Of a DNA stretch of 64,000 nucleotides, positions 30,196 through 39,912 are shown piece after piece. A program made the translations under genes and the position numbers. Each line of letters begins with the position of its first letter. The first letter of the stretch is position 1. The stretch comes from JANXPZ01 sp033853925 (lineage in GTDB: Bacteria; Eisenbacteria; RBG-16-71-46), in NCBI GenBank assembly GCA_033853925.1, contig JAWOLC010000076.1, positions 1 through 64,000 on the forward strand, read 5' to 3'. The notes beneath the pieces are model-generated. The model searched no databases, was not told the DNA's origin, and saw only the letters and a program-made list of their open reading frames with translations.

Positions 30196-31044
30196 ATGAA
30201 GGCCACCCTCACGCACGCCGTCGTCTCGATCGCGGCGCTGGACGTGAGGCGCCGCCCTGACCATGCAGCCGAGCTGACGAGCCAACTCCTGCTCGGCGAG
30301 GTCGTGAGGCTCCTGGGGGGCACCCGCGGGGGCCAGTGGTGGCGAGTCCAGAATCTGGCGGACGGCTATCGGGGCTGGGTGCGCGGTTGGGGACTGGTGC
30401 CCACGACTCGATCTCGAGCGGAGTCCTGGAGGCGAAGGGCGCGCGCCAGGGTGGCGAGGCCGGTGGTCGATCTGACCGTGGGCCGCGGCCGCGGCGGAGT
30501 CGTGAGCCCCCTCTTCTTGAACAGCGCGGTCATCGCGGCGCCTCGTCAGGGCCGGCATCGGCGGGTCGAGCTTCCAGACGGGCGCCGGGGATGGCTGGCG
30601 GCCTCGGCCATCGGCGGCGACAAGCCGAGCCTGACCCTGGTCCAGCGGATTCGCAGCCTGATGGGCGTGCCGTACCACTGGGGCGGGCGGACACCGGTCG
30701 GGTTCGACTGCTCCGCCTTCACGCAGCAGGTGCTCTGGGAGCAAGGGCTGGCCTTGCCGCGTGATTGTCACCACCAGTTTCGGGCCTCGAGCCCGCTTGC
30801 CGAGGGGAATCCCCCCGGGACAGGCGACCTCGTCTTCTTTGCCGCCGCGGGGGCGCCTCCCAGCCACGTCGGCATCGGGCTCGGCGGAGGCTACTTCGCC
30901 CACTGCCGAGGCCGGGTGATGATCAGCTCGCTCGATCCTGGCAATCCGCTGTGCGACAAGGAGTTGGTTCCGCAGTTCGTAGGCTGGAGGCGACTGCCGA
31001 GCCGCCACGCCCGGCGGGGTTGGCGGGACCCGGGAGAGGGATAA
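30196..31044 (+). CDS. SH3-NlpC/P60 cell-wall peptidase
   Basis: The 282-residue protein has an N-terminal bacterial SH3 domain (about 5-70, LDVRRRPDHAAE...GWVRGWGL), a second SH3-like segment (about 85-140) and a C-terminal NlpC/P60 domain. The active site shows Cys172 in FDCSAF, His224 in SHVGIG and His236 in YFAHC. This order matches YkfC-like gamma-D-glutamyl-diamino-acid endopeptidases, which recycle murein peptides. No signal peptide follows ATG 30196, so it may be cytoplasmic, as YkfC is. An upstream start would add only a basic tail, not a signal. It is followed by a promoter for the next gene. Confidence 0.8.
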   Translation: MKATLTHAVVSIAALDVRRRPDHAAELTSQLLLGEVVRLLGGTRGGQWWRVQNLADGYRGWVRGWGLVPTTRSRAESWRRRARARVARPVVDLTVGRGRGGVVSPLFLNSAVIAAPRQGRHRRVELPDGRRGWLAASAIGGDKPSLTLVQRIRSLMGVPYHWGGRTPVGFDCSAFTQQVLWEQGLALPRDCHHQFRASSPLAEGNPPGTGDLVFFAAAGAPPSHVGIGLGGGYFAHCRGRVMISSLDPGNPLCDKELVPQFVGWRRLPSRHARRGWRDPGEG

Positions 31045-31049
31045 TCGGC

Positions 31050-31079
31050 TTGACAGCCTTTTGGCGCTTTCCCTAATCT
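31050..31079 (+). promoter_or_regulatory. Promoter of the barrel gene at 31317
   Basis: TTGACA at 31050-31055, an 18-base spacer and TAATCT at 31074-31079. It begins 6 bases after the previous stop. The leader would be about 230 bases. Confidence 0.65.
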
Positions 31080-31316
31080 GCCGGATCGGGCGTGTGCCGG
31101 GGACCTGAGCTTCAGTCCGGTCCTGGCTTTCTTCTTCGTGTGCTCCATCCGCATGGAGGCGGTGGAGCCATTGCCTTGCCTGAACTCAAGAGAGACGAAC
31201 TCTGAAAGGAGGTGGGGCTTCGAACCAAACCGCGTTGCAGTGCCCCGGTCGTGCAGCTGGCGGTCGGTCTGTTTCGTGGGTTTCGTGGCTCTTCAGGAAG
31301 CAAGGAGGCTGAACCT

Positions 31317-32609
31317 ATGAGTTCTCGCGTCGTGAAGTGGCTGCTCCTGGCCTCGCTCTTCCTCCTCGTGTTCCCCGTCGTGGCGAGTGCCTCGACGGCG
31401 CGCGTCGAGGGCATGGCGATCCAGGGCGACTACATCAAGGACTACACGAACATCTACACCTACCTGTCGAACATCTGCTGCGTGGGCAACCTGGTCTACG
31501 GCGAGCTGGGCAACACGGCGTTCAGCAGCTCGGCTCCGGCCGCCTTCGGGGATCGGGCCGTGGGCGTCGTCCTCGGCAACCTCTGGGACGGCCGGATCGG
31601 CACCTGGGCCCTCCACATGCGGGAGGAGACGGCTCAACTGGGTCAGGGCGACGATTCGAGCACGCCTGGGGCGGGCTTCGGGGGCATGGATCCGAACGTG
31701 AACCTGAACCAGTCCTTCGACCTGATGTGGGGCAAGAAGTTCGGCACCACGAGCCTGGGCCTGGACCTCAGCCGCGCGTACGGCCGGCTCGAGCGCTCCC
31801 CTCTGGACCTCAAGTCCGACGTGCTCCTCATCACGGGCTTCGACGACATCACGACGTTCCTCAGCGACGACCCGAACTTCTTCCGGAACGTCATCGGCTT
31901 CGGCGGCGGTCTGGGCTTCGAGCTGAGCCCGAAGACGACGGTGGAGGCCTCGTTCCTCTACCAGAGCCGGACCTTCGAGTGGACGGACGCGACTACCGGC
32001 GCCAGCTACAAGAACGACGGCCCCACGACCTACCAGATTGCGGCGCGCTTCTTCTGGCAGTGGCAGCCCAACGTGATGGTCGTGCCCGTGTTCAAGTACT
32101 ACTCGTTCGACCTGTCCACGAAGGGTGACACCACCTTCAACGTGGCCACCACGGGCAACCCGGTCAACGACCAGTCCCTCAAGGGCTGGCAGGCGGGCCT
32201 CGCCGGCAACTGGACCCTCGGCTCGAACGACCTGTTCGTGCTCGGCTTCACGTTCGCCAACAACAAGGCCGAGAGCACTCCGCGCGGCGAGCTCACCTCG
32301 AGCATCACGGAGTCCATCACGCCGCAGTTCTTCGCCGCCCTCGAGACGCACGTGAACTCCTGGCTGACGCTCCGCATGGGCGCCAACAAGGGAGTCTTCT
32401 ACTCGCAGAAGCTGGTGACGGCGGGCACCGAGGTCCAGAAGGCCTCCGGCTCTCCCTTCCAGATGTCGCTGGGCGCCGGGCTCAAGCTGAGCACCCTGCA
32501 GGTGGATGCGACGCTGAGCCAGCAGTTCCCGCACAACATGCCCTACTTCATCAGCGGCGAGAGCACCGCGAACATGTTCCCGAAGGTCTCCGCGACCTAC
32601 GCCTTCTGA
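31317..32609 (+). CDS. Outer-membrane beta-barrel protein of unknown function
   Basis: 430 residues from ATG 31317, with AAGGAGG 8 bases upstream. A signal peptide (LLLASLFLLVFPVVASA) precedes a sequence rich in alternating hydrophobic and polar strands. It ends in SATYAF, the aromatic terminus that BAM recognises. Family could not be assigned. The well-made promoter and ribosome binding site suggest a highly expressed porin or structural protein. It stands as a single-gene unit with a terminator. Confidence 0.72.
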   Translation: MSSRVVKWLLLASLFLLVFPVVASASTARVEGMAIQGDYIKDYTNIYTYLSNICCVGNLVYGELGNTAFSSSAPAAFGDRAVGVVLGNLWDGRIGTWALHMREETAQLGQGDDSSTPGAGFGGMDPNVNLNQSFDLMWGKKFGTTSLGLDLSRAYGRLERSPLDLKSDVLLITGFDDITTFLSDDPNFFRNVIGFGGGLGFELSPKTTVEASFLYQSRTFEWTDATTGASYKNDGPTTYQIAARFFWQWQPNVMVVPVFKYYSFDLSTKGDTTFNVATTGNPVNDQSLKGWQAGLAGNWTLGSNDLFVLGFTFANNKAESTPRGELTSSITESITPQFFAALETHVNSWLTLRMGANKGVFYSQKLVTAGTEVQKASGSPFQMSLGAGLKLSTLQVDATLSQQFPHNMPYFISGESTANMFPKVSATYAF

Positions 32610-32643
32610 GGCGCTGGCCGCAGGCAGCGAGCTTCACTCGCGA

Positions 32644-32669
32644 GGGGGACGCCCGCAGAGGCGTCCCCC
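32644..32669 (+). terminator. Terminator hairpin after the barrel gene
   Basis: A perfect 10-base-pair stem, GGGGGACGCC with GGCGTCCCCC, around the loop CGCAGA, 35 bases after the stop codon. Confidence 0.6.
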
Positions 32670-33146
32670 CGCGTCTTGCTCCGCCCCGTCTCGGAATGGA
32701 TCCCCTCGTTCCCGAGCGGAGAAGCGGCCAGCGCGCGAGGTTGCCCGGGGCGAGCGCCTCGCCAGGAAACCGCCCGGGCAGCCGCGTAGGATCGTCGCGG
32801 CCCCCAGGGCGGCTCGAGGCGCTCGCGCTCCTCTCCTCCGAGGAAGGCTCTCCTCCTCGGATCACGAGAGCCCGCGCTGCTCCCCGGAGCGAGGGACCGC
32901 GGAGGGGCGCTCGCCGTCGAGGGCCATCGGGGTGCAGGACCCGTGAAGGGTCGCGGCCGCGCCGCGCGCCGCTGGACCCGGCGCCGAGGCGATGGGAGCC
33001 GCCGCCGCCGCGTTCGCCTCGACGCGGGGACGTCGCCGGCCGCGGGGGCGTGGGCGTCGGCGTGGCGCTCGCGAGGCTCCGCTCGGGCAGGGCGGAGCGA
33101 GCCGGCTCGGCGCGCGTTCCGCGCTTGACGCGCGCCTGACGAGCGC

Positions 33147-33160
33147 CGCAAGCGCTTGCG
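33147..33160. promoter_or_regulatory. Perfect 14-base palindrome, LacI-type operator look
   Basis: CGCAAGCGCTTGCG reads the same on both strands and contains AAGCGCTT, which fits the AANCGNTT core of LacI-family operators. It lies about 200 bases upstream of the TonB-type receptor promoter. Only one copy was found. Confidence 0.3.
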
Positions 33161-33362
33161 CATTCGCGCGATCTCGGCCGACGCGCGCAAGGCGCGGCGC
33201 CGGTCCGAAGGGGTGCGCGCCCTCTGCTCTCGCCACGCTTGCCGCGGCCCTCGCGAGCTTCGGGGTCGCGATGTCAGCGAACTGTGAGCCCTCCGAGGAG
33301 GCGAGGCGGGTTCGAGCCGCTGTTTTCGGGCCTTCGGTGAGCCGACGTCACAACGTTTTGTA

Positions 33363-33391
33363 TTGACATACTCGGAGCGTGGCCATAGCGT
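33363..33391 (+). promoter_or_regulatory. Promoter of the TonB-type receptor operon
   Basis: TTGACA at 33363-33368, a 17-base spacer and TAGCGT at 33386-33391. The leader to ATG 33597 would be about 200 bases. Confidence 0.6.
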
Positions 33392-33596
33392 CCAGGACGA
33401 GCCTCTCCCTTCGAATGGTTCTCGCCAGTCAGGACGGCGTACCCACGGAGAACCCCAAGATGGCTGTGGGAGACCAACAAGGCTTCAAGCGCAGCCCTGC
33501 GTCAGACCGCGCATCCCCCAGCGTCAACGTCGTGTGACCACGTCCGCCTCCGCACGGAGTGCCGGATTTACTGCGCTTAGGAAAGGAGAAACCGCT

Positions 33597-36587
33597 ATGT
33601 CGCGCAAAGCCATTCGAGCCATCTGTCTCGCTGCGCTGGCCGCGGCCATAGCTCTCCTGCCTCCGCTCGCATGGGCGGGGACGACAGGGAAGCTAGCGGG
33701 CCGCGTCACGAACGAGAAGAACGAGCCGCTGGCGGGCGTGAACATCCGGATCGAGGGAACCCACCTCGGTGCGGCCTCCGATGAGCAGGGCACCTACTTC
33801 ATCATCGGAGTCCCGGCCGGCGTGTTCACGGTACGGGCGGACCTGCTCGGTCAGGCCCCGTTCGTGGCGGAGAGAGTGCAGATCGCGCCGGACTTCACCA
33901 CGACCTTGAACATCGTGATGAAGACCCAGGCGATCCAGCTCGGCGAGGTCAAGGTCGAGGCCGAGCGGCCGCTCTTGCAGAGGGACGCCACCGGCACCAC
34001 CCGGTTCATCACGTCCCAGGACATCCAGGCGTTGCCGACTCGTGGCTATCGCGACGCGGCGGCGCAGCAGACCGGCGTCGTCAACTACAAGGCGCCGATC
34101 TTCAACACCCTGGAGACCCAGAACGCGCCGACCCTGATCGTGCGCGGCGGGCGGCCCGAGGAGACGGCCTACTTCGTGGATGGCTTCTCCCAGCAGGATC
34201 CGCTGACCGGTACCTCGAACACCGAGATCAGCAACAACGCCATCCAGGAAGTGGTGGTGCTGACCGGCGGGTTCAACGCCGAGTACGGGCGGATCATGTC
34301 GGGCGCGGTCAACGTGATCACCCGCGAGGGGACGAGCAAATACTCCGGAGCGGTCGAGAGCGTGACGGACGCCTTGGCCGGCAAGTGGATCGGCGCGCCC
34401 AAGGCCGACTACAACATCTACGACGCGTCGCTGGGCGGCCCCGTGATTCCCGGCAAGGACAACCTCACCTTCTACGGCTCCATGGAGCGCCGCTGGGAGG
34501 GCGACCGGAACCCCTCGTTCCTGCCCGGCACGTGGAAGGACAACCTCTCGAGCCTGCCCGGGGTGAACACGAACTTCAAGCCCGGCGACTCCTCGGACGG
34601 CTGGACCTTCCAGGGGAAGATCAGTTACCAGCCCACGGAGAACGCCACCCTCAAGATCGGCGGGCTGGGGTCCCGGGACCTCTGGAACGAGTACCGCAAT
34701 GCCTACTTGTTCGACGTGAGCCACACGCCGAGGTACCTCGACCGGAGCGAGTCGTACTTCGGCAAGTACAACCAGCTCCTGACCAAGAAGACGTTCTTCG
34801 ACGTGGCCTGGAACTACAACCTGACGGAGCGGAAGCGCGGGGACGGAGTGAGCTTCGACAACCTGAGCCCGCAGTACGTGTCCCTGGGCGACTCGCTCAG
34901 CGCGGGCGGGCTCTCACCCTTCGCGGACGGGCAGGCCCACCGGGTGATCTCGGCGCCCGGCGGCGTGATCTCGACCCCGGGCGGCTACTACCGCGTGGCC
35001 AACCCCACCTACGACCTGAACGTCCCGCTGTTCTGGGACAACGGGCACGTGTGGGACGACTATCTCCAGCGGCGGTCGGAGTACCAGGGGATCACGGCCT
35101 CGATCACGTCGCAGATCACGTCGCACCACCAGCTCAAGGCGGGCGGCGACTTCCAGTATCACACGCTGCGCTACTTCGACCACTACTTCCCCTCGCAGCT
35201 CGGTGGTGAGAATCCCAATCTCATCGATTGGGACGGGTACGGCTACAACCTCAACACGACCTTCGATTCGGTCTTCGTCTACGATCCCACGACGGGGACC
35301 GCGCGCAAGACGCAGGTGCTCACCTCGGCGGGGCTGAGCAACGCGAACAACGGCCGTGACGGCGCCAAGCACCCGAAGGTGTTCTCGCTGTACGTGCAGG
35401 ACAAGTACGAGCAGGAGGGCGTCGTGGTGAACGGCGGCCTGCGCTACGACTACCTGAACGTGGACACGCCCGCCCTGCGGAATCCTTCGAACCCGCTGGA
35501 TCCCGCGACCAGCCAGCTGCTCCCCAGCGACCTGGTGGGCAACCAGAACTATGCGCGCATCTCGCCGCGTCTGGGCGTGGCGTTCCCCGTCTCGGCGCGG
35601 ACCCTCATGCGCTTCAACTTCGGGCAGTTCTACCAGCAGCCGGACCTGCAGGACCTGTACGTCTCCTACCGCTTCCTGGAGCACAAGGTCCAGACGGGCG
35701 GCTACTTCGTGGGCTTCGGCAACCCGAACCTGCGGCCCGAGCGGACGACGGCATACGAGGTGGGCGTGGGCCACGAGCTGAGCGACAACGTGCGGCTCGA
35801 CGTGACCGCGTACTACAAGGACGTCAAGGACCTGGTCGAGATCACGACCATCCCCTCGTTCCCGAACAACTTCTCCTCGTACCGGAACCGCGACTTCGCC
35901 ACGATCAAGGGTGTGGACGTGGGCTTCAAGATGCGGCCCATCAACCACGTCTCGGGTGAGCTGAACTACTCGCTGTCCTACGCGGTGGGCACGGGCTCGA
36001 TCGCGCAGACGCAGAGCAACATCGCCTGGTACGTGGCGCAGCAGCCGAAGCAGACGGCGCCCCTGGACTACGACCAGCGGCACAAGATCGCGCTCAACCT
36101 CGACTACAACCTGGGCAAGGGCGAGGGCCTGGAGTGGAACGGCTTCCGTCCGTTCCAGAACACGGACGTCAACGTGCTCTTCAACGTGGCGAGCGGCACG
36201 CCGTACACGCCGGCTCAGGTGTTCAACGAGGTCACGTTGGCGGCCATCGCGTCGGTCCCCTCCGGTCCCATCAACTCGCAGTACGGGCCGTGGAACACGA
36301 ACTTCGACTTCAAGGCATCGAAGAGCTTCGGGGTCGGCGGCCTGGACCTGAACGCCTACGTCTGGGTGCTGAACGTGTTCAACACGCAGAACCCGATCGT
36401 GGTGTACCGCGGCACCGGCTCGGCCACGTCGACCGGCTGGCTGGATACGGCGGACGGGCAGGCGTACCTGCAGCGCGCGGCCTCCGAAGGGAAGGACGGC
36501 GGCCTGCTGTACAGCCTCGCGCAGGACAATCCGAATCTGTATGCCAATCCGCGGCTGGTCCGGTTCGGTCTCCGGGCCAACTTCTAG
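33597..36587 (+). CDS. TonB-dependent receptor-like outer-membrane protein with N-terminal carboxypeptidase-like domain
   Basis: 996 residues from ATG 33597, with AAAGGAG 8 bases upstream. A signal peptide (LAALAAAIALLPPLAWA) is followed by a carboxypeptidase-regulatory-like domain (about 25-110, LAGRVTNEKNEPLAGVNIRIEG). A plug domain follows (about 120-260, TLIVRGGRPEETAYFVDG...GFNAEYGRIMSGAVNVITREG), then a large barrel ending in FGLRANF. This is the SusC/CirA-like plan without a SusD neighbour. Substrate is unknown. It heads a unit with the FlgD-tailed protein and the PorV/PorQ-type barrel. Confidence 0.88.
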   Translation: MSRKAIRAICLAALAAAIALLPPLAWAGTTGKLAGRVTNEKNEPLAGVNIRIEGTHLGAASDEQGTYFIIGVPAGVFTVRADLLGQAPFVAERVQIAPDFTTTLNIVMKTQAIQLGEVKVEAERPLLQRDATGTTRFITSQDIQALPTRGYRDAAAQQTGVVNYKAPIFNTLETQNAPTLIVRGGRPEETAYFVDGFSQQDPLTGTSNTEISNNAIQEVVVLTGGFNAEYGRIMSGAVNVITREGTSKYSGAVESVTDALAGKWIGAPKADYNIYDASLGGPVIPGKDNLTFYGSMERRWEGDRNPSFLPGTWKDNLSSLPGVNTNFKPGDSSDGWTFQGKISYQPTENATLKIGGLGSRDLWNEYRNAYLFDVSHTPRYLDRSESYFGKYNQLLTKKTFFDVAWNYNLTERKRGDGVSFDNLSPQYVSLGDSLSAGGLSPFADGQAHRVISAPGGVISTPGGYYRVANPTYDLNVPLFWDNGHVWDDYLQRRSEYQGITASITSQITSHHQLKAGGDFQYHTLRYFDHYFPSQLGGENPNLIDWDGYGYNLNTTFDSVFVYDPTTGTARKTQVLTSAGLSNANNGRDGAKHPKVFSLYVQDKYEQEGVVVNGGLRYDYLNVDTPALRNPSNPLDPATSQLLPSDLVGNQNYARISPRLGVAFPVSARTLMRFNFGQFYQQPDLQDLYVSYRFLEHKVQTGGYFVGFGNPNLRPERTTAYEVGVGHELSDNVRLDVTAYYKDVKDLVEITTIPSFPNNFSSYRNRDFATIKGVDVGFKMRPINHVSGELNYSLSYAVGTGSIAQTQSNIAWYVAQQPKQTAPLDYDQRHKIALNLDYNLGKGEGLEWNGFRPFQNTDVNVLFNVASGTPYTPAQVFNEVTLAAIASVPSGPINSQYGPWNTNFDFKASKSFGVGGLDLNAYVWVLNVFNTQNPIVVYRGTGSATSTGWLDTADGQAYLQRAASEGKDGGLLYSLAQDNPNLYANPRLVRFGLRANF

Positions 36588-36618
36588 CGTGAACCGTACT
36601 CTGGACAGGAGGCCACTC

Positions 36619-39600
36619 ATGGACTTCCGTCGCACATGCCTCACGCTGGTTGTCGCGGGTCTCGCTCTGGCCGCGGGGGCGGCGCCTTCGCGGGCGCTGA
36701 CCCCCGGGACGCGAGCGGCACTGCCCCAGCGTGTCGCCCGACCGGCCAAGGCGCTCGCCCTCGACATCACGCGGCGAATCGACATCAACAACATCAACAT
36801 GTTCTTGACGAACTACGGCTCGTACGCCTGGGACCTGCACACCGGCCTGGCCGGGCTGATCTTCCCGAAGGGAACCGGGAAGACCGCCGTCTTCGCCGCC
36901 GGGATCTGGTTCGGCGCGAGCGTGAACGGTCAGATTCGGACCGTGGTCGCGGAGTACTCGCAGGAGTACGGACCGGGGGTGATCCTGCCCGACGGCTCCT
37001 GGGACGATCCGGCGAACCCGAACTACAAGGTCTACAAGGTGGCGAGGTACACCGGGAACCCGCTGGACACGGCCAACGTGCAGCGCTCGGCCTCGGATCT
37101 CCTGGCCGATCCTCAGGCGGACCCGCTCGTCCACCACTCGTGGAGCGAGTACATCTTCGGGGCGGTTCCCTACGGGGCGCCGTGGAAGAACTACCGCTTC
37201 CCCTCGCCCGAGAACCCGGCGGACACGCTGGACATACCGGGGCCCGACATCCTGGGCGACCAGATGTGCTGGGCGGTCTACAACGACGCCGATCCGGGCA
37301 ACCACACCAACGAGGCCGGTCGCTCGGCGCCGCTCGACCTGCAGGTCAAGCAGACCACCTTCGCCTTCAGCCGCACGGGGGCGCTGGGCAACACGATCTT
37401 CCTCAAATTCGAGATCACCCACCCGCTGATCGCGAGCCCGCCCGTGGGCACGGCCTTCGGCGACACGCTCCAGGACATGTTCGTGTCGCTGTGGATGGAT
37501 CCCGACCTGGGCGGAGCGACGGATGACCTGGTCGGCTGCGACACGACGCTTTCGCTGGGCATCTGCTACAACGGGGACAACAACGACCAGATCTACGGCA
37601 CGACGCCTCCGGCGCTGGGCTACAACTTCTTCCTCGGGCCGCTGCGGCACGCGTTCCCCGGGGACACGACCCGGCTGCGCATGACGTCGTTCAACAAGTA
37701 CATCAACGGCACCGATCCCGCGACGACCCAGCAGACCTACAACTACATGCAGGGCCTGAACCGCGACGGGACCATCGTCATCGATCCCACGACGGGTCTG
37801 CCGACGACGTTCACCAACCCGGGCGATCCGGTGGCCGGCACCGGCTGGCTGGACGACAACCCGGCCGACAAGCGCATGATGCTGTCCTCGGGGCCCTTCA
37901 CCATGGCTCCAGGCGACACCCAGATCGTGGTCGGGGCGATCGTGATGGGACAGGGCAGCGACCGCCTCGCCTCGGTCACGGGTCTCAAGTTCTTCGACAA
38001 GTCGGCCGCGCAGGCGTTCGACTTCAACTTCAACCTGCCGCCGCCGCCGCCCCAGCCCACCGTGACCGCGAACATCTCCCAGGGCCAGGTGCAGCTCTGC
38101 TGGGATTCGCGGGCGCAGTTCGGCTACCAGGCCCCGGCGGGCTACGCGTTCGAAGGGTACAACGTCTATCAGGGCTCCTCGGTGGCCGGCCCGTGGAAGC
38201 GCCTGGTGACGTACGATCTGGTGGACGGCATCCAGGTCGTGCGGGACACGGTCTTCGACACGAACACCGGTCAGCTCATCACGGACTTCCCGGTCGCGTT
38301 CGGTGGAGACAACGGCATCAGCTACTGCTACACGGCGACACAGGATGCGATCACGGGCAACGCGCTCAGGGACGGAACGGCCTACTACTACGCGGTGACC
38401 GCCTACTCGGTCGGCCTGGGGAAGGAGCCCAAGGTCCTGGAGGACCCGCAGGTCCCGATCCAGGTCCTCATCCAGCGGCCCGCTTCGGGGACGGACCCGA
38501 GCACGGCGACGCCGTTGTGCCCGCAGTACGTGCGCGCGAATGCGAGCATTCCCCAGACCACGGACGTCATCGGGCTCAAGGTCGTGGACCCGGCCGCCGT
38601 CACCGGCGACACCTACGCCGTCACCTACTCGGCGCTCCCCAGGGACACGGTGATCGGGGCGGACACGGTCAGCGTGGGCTGGAACGTGGTGGACCTCACC
38701 ACGGGGACGACGAAGCTCACGAACCAGGTCAACAAGTCGGGTGACAACAACTACCAGGTGGTGGACGGGATCCAGGTGAGCCTGACGGGTTCGTACACGC
38801 CCACTCTGGCCCTGAACACCGTCAACTACTACGGCGCGGCCTGCCCGGTCTTCGCCGAGAATAATCCGCCGCTGAGCGGCGTGGACGCGGGTCTGGGCTT
38901 CTTCGGCGGCGGGGCCGATGTCGCCTTCAACTTCTTCACCGGCATCGATCCCAGCGCGCAGCCCGATCTCTTCACCACCGTGGAGGTGCGGTTCAGCCAC
39001 ACGAACACGCAGATGGCGCACCGCTACTTCCGCTACGAGAAGGCGAGCACGGGCGGCGCCCCGCCGCAGGGCCGCGGCTACGCCTACGCCGGCTTCCACC
39101 CCCAGCCCTTCACGGTCTGGGACACGCAGAACAACATCCAGCTGAACGTGGGCTTCCTGGAGCGCTGCTTCACGGCCGACGACGGCACGATCCTGCCGCT
39201 CGCGGACCAGCCGGCGTCCCAGGACTCGCTGTGGGATCCGACCACGGAGAACTCGAGCGGCTCGAACCCGGGCGGACGTGAATACCTGTTCATCAGCCAC
39301 CGTCCGTACACGGGCTCTCCGGATCCCAACCTCGCCGTGGACAACGCGCCGGGAGGGGTCGCGTCGCCGCCGCCGGACACGCTCTGGGAGTACTCGGCCT
39401 GGCTCTTCAAGACCTCGGCCGCGCAGAACATCCAGGACGGCGACGTCTTCCGCTTCACCTGGGGCTTCGTCCCCGGCACCGCGAACGACACGATCAAGTT
39501 CGGCACCACGCCGCTCGTGCGCGGCAACCTGGCCCTGGAGAAGAAGGGACTCAGCTCGATCCGTGTGGTTCCGAACCCCTACTACAACCGCTCCCGGTAC

Positions 39601-39867
39601 GAGCTGAACCAGTTCAACCGGGTCATGCGGTTCATCAACATGCCCGAGATCGCCACCGTGAGGATCTACAACCTCTCCGGCCGACTCGTTCGCACGCTGA
39701 GGAAGACCGACCCGACCAGCTCCATCCTCAACTGGGATCTGCTCACGGACAATGGGCTCCCCGTGGCGAGCGGTGTGTACGTCTATCACATCGAGGCGCC
39801 GGGAGCCGGGAGCACCGTGGGGCGCCTGGTCGTGTTCATGGAGAAGGAACGGCTCAACACCTTGTAG
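36619..39867 (+). CDS. Large secreted protein with FlgD/T9SS-type C-terminal domain
   Basis: 1082 residues from ATG 36619 after CAGGAGG. The signal peptide is MDFRRTCLTL...PSRA. The body (100-900) has no recognised catalytic motif; it contains FN3-like segments such as YAFEGYNVYQGSSVAGPWKR and many Asp/Gly/Thr-rich strands. The C-terminus has VVPNPYYN, VRIYNLSGRLVRTL and GVYVYHIEA, the layout of T9SS/FlgD-Ig tails. It probably sits on the cell surface or outer membrane, delivered or held with help of the neighbouring receptor and PorV-like barrel. Its role is unknown. Confidence 0.72.
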   Translation: MDFRRTCLTLVVAGLALAAGAAPSRALTPGTRAALPQRVARPAKALALDITRRIDINNINMFLTNYGSYAWDLHTGLAGLIFPKGTGKTAVFAAGIWFGASVNGQIRTVVAEYSQEYGPGVILPDGSWDDPANPNYKVYKVARYTGNPLDTANVQRSASDLLADPQADPLVHHSWSEYIFGAVPYGAPWKNYRFPSPENPADTLDIPGPDILGDQMCWAVYNDADPGNHTNEAGRSAPLDLQVKQTTFAFSRTGALGNTIFLKFEITHPLIASPPVGTAFGDTLQDMFVSLWMDPDLGGATDDLVGCDTTLSLGICYNGDNNDQIYGTTPPALGYNFFLGPLRHAFPGDTTRLRMTSFNKYINGTDPATTQQTYNYMQGLNRDGTIVIDPTTGLPTTFTNPGDPVAGTGWLDDNPADKRMMLSSGPFTMAPGDTQIVVGAIVMGQGSDRLASVTGLKFFDKSAAQAFDFNFNLPPPPPQPTVTANISQGQVQLCWDSRAQFGYQAPAGYAFEGYNVYQGSSVAGPWKRLVTYDLVDGIQVVRDTVFDTNTGQLITDFPVAFGGDNGISYCYTATQDAITGNALRDGTAYYYAVTAYSVGLGKEPKVLEDPQVPIQVLIQRPASGTDPSTATPLCPQYVRANASIPQTTDVIGLKVVDPAAVTGDTYAVTYSALPRDTVIGADTVSVGWNVVDLTTGTTKLTNQVNKSGDNNYQVVDGIQVSLTGSYTPTLALNTVNYYGAACPVFAENNPPLSGVDAGLGFFGGGADVAFNFFTGIDPSAQPDLFTTVEVRFSHTNTQMAHRYFRYEKASTGGAPPQGRGYAYAGFHPQPFTVWDTQNNIQLNVGFLERCFTADDGTILPLADQPASQDSLWDPTTENSSGSNPGGREYLFISHRPYTGSPDPNLAVDNAPGGVASPPPDTLWEYSAWLFKTSAAQNIQDGDVFRFTWGFVPGTANDTIKFGTTPLVRGNLALEKKGLSSIRVVPNPYYNRSRYELNQFNRVMRFINMPEIATVRIYNLSGRLVRTLRKTDPTSSILNWDLLTDNGLPVASGVYVYHIEAPGAGSTVGRLVVFMEKERLNTL

Positions 39868-39912
39868 GAGGGTGCGACGATGTTCGGGGATCCCCTGAAA
39901 AGGAGAGACAAG

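Larger units (their letters stand above)
32610..33596. other. Long intergenic region (987 bases)
   Basis: It holds a terminator hairpin (32644-32669), a 14-base palindrome (33147-33160) and a promoter (33363-33391). The remainder is GC-rich with frames that encode Arg/Ala/Pro-rich products and no motifs; no real gene was found. No cobalamin-type riboswitch was recognised before the TonB-type receptor gene. Confidence 0.6.

Noticed and set aside
32610..33240. Possible small genes in the long intergenic region
   Set aside because: All frames give Arg/Ala/Pro-rich products without start signals or motifs.
33363..33596. Upstream in-frame start for the TonB-type receptor
   Set aside because: It overlaps the promoter, has no ribosome binding site and would precede the signal peptide with 78 unconserved residues.
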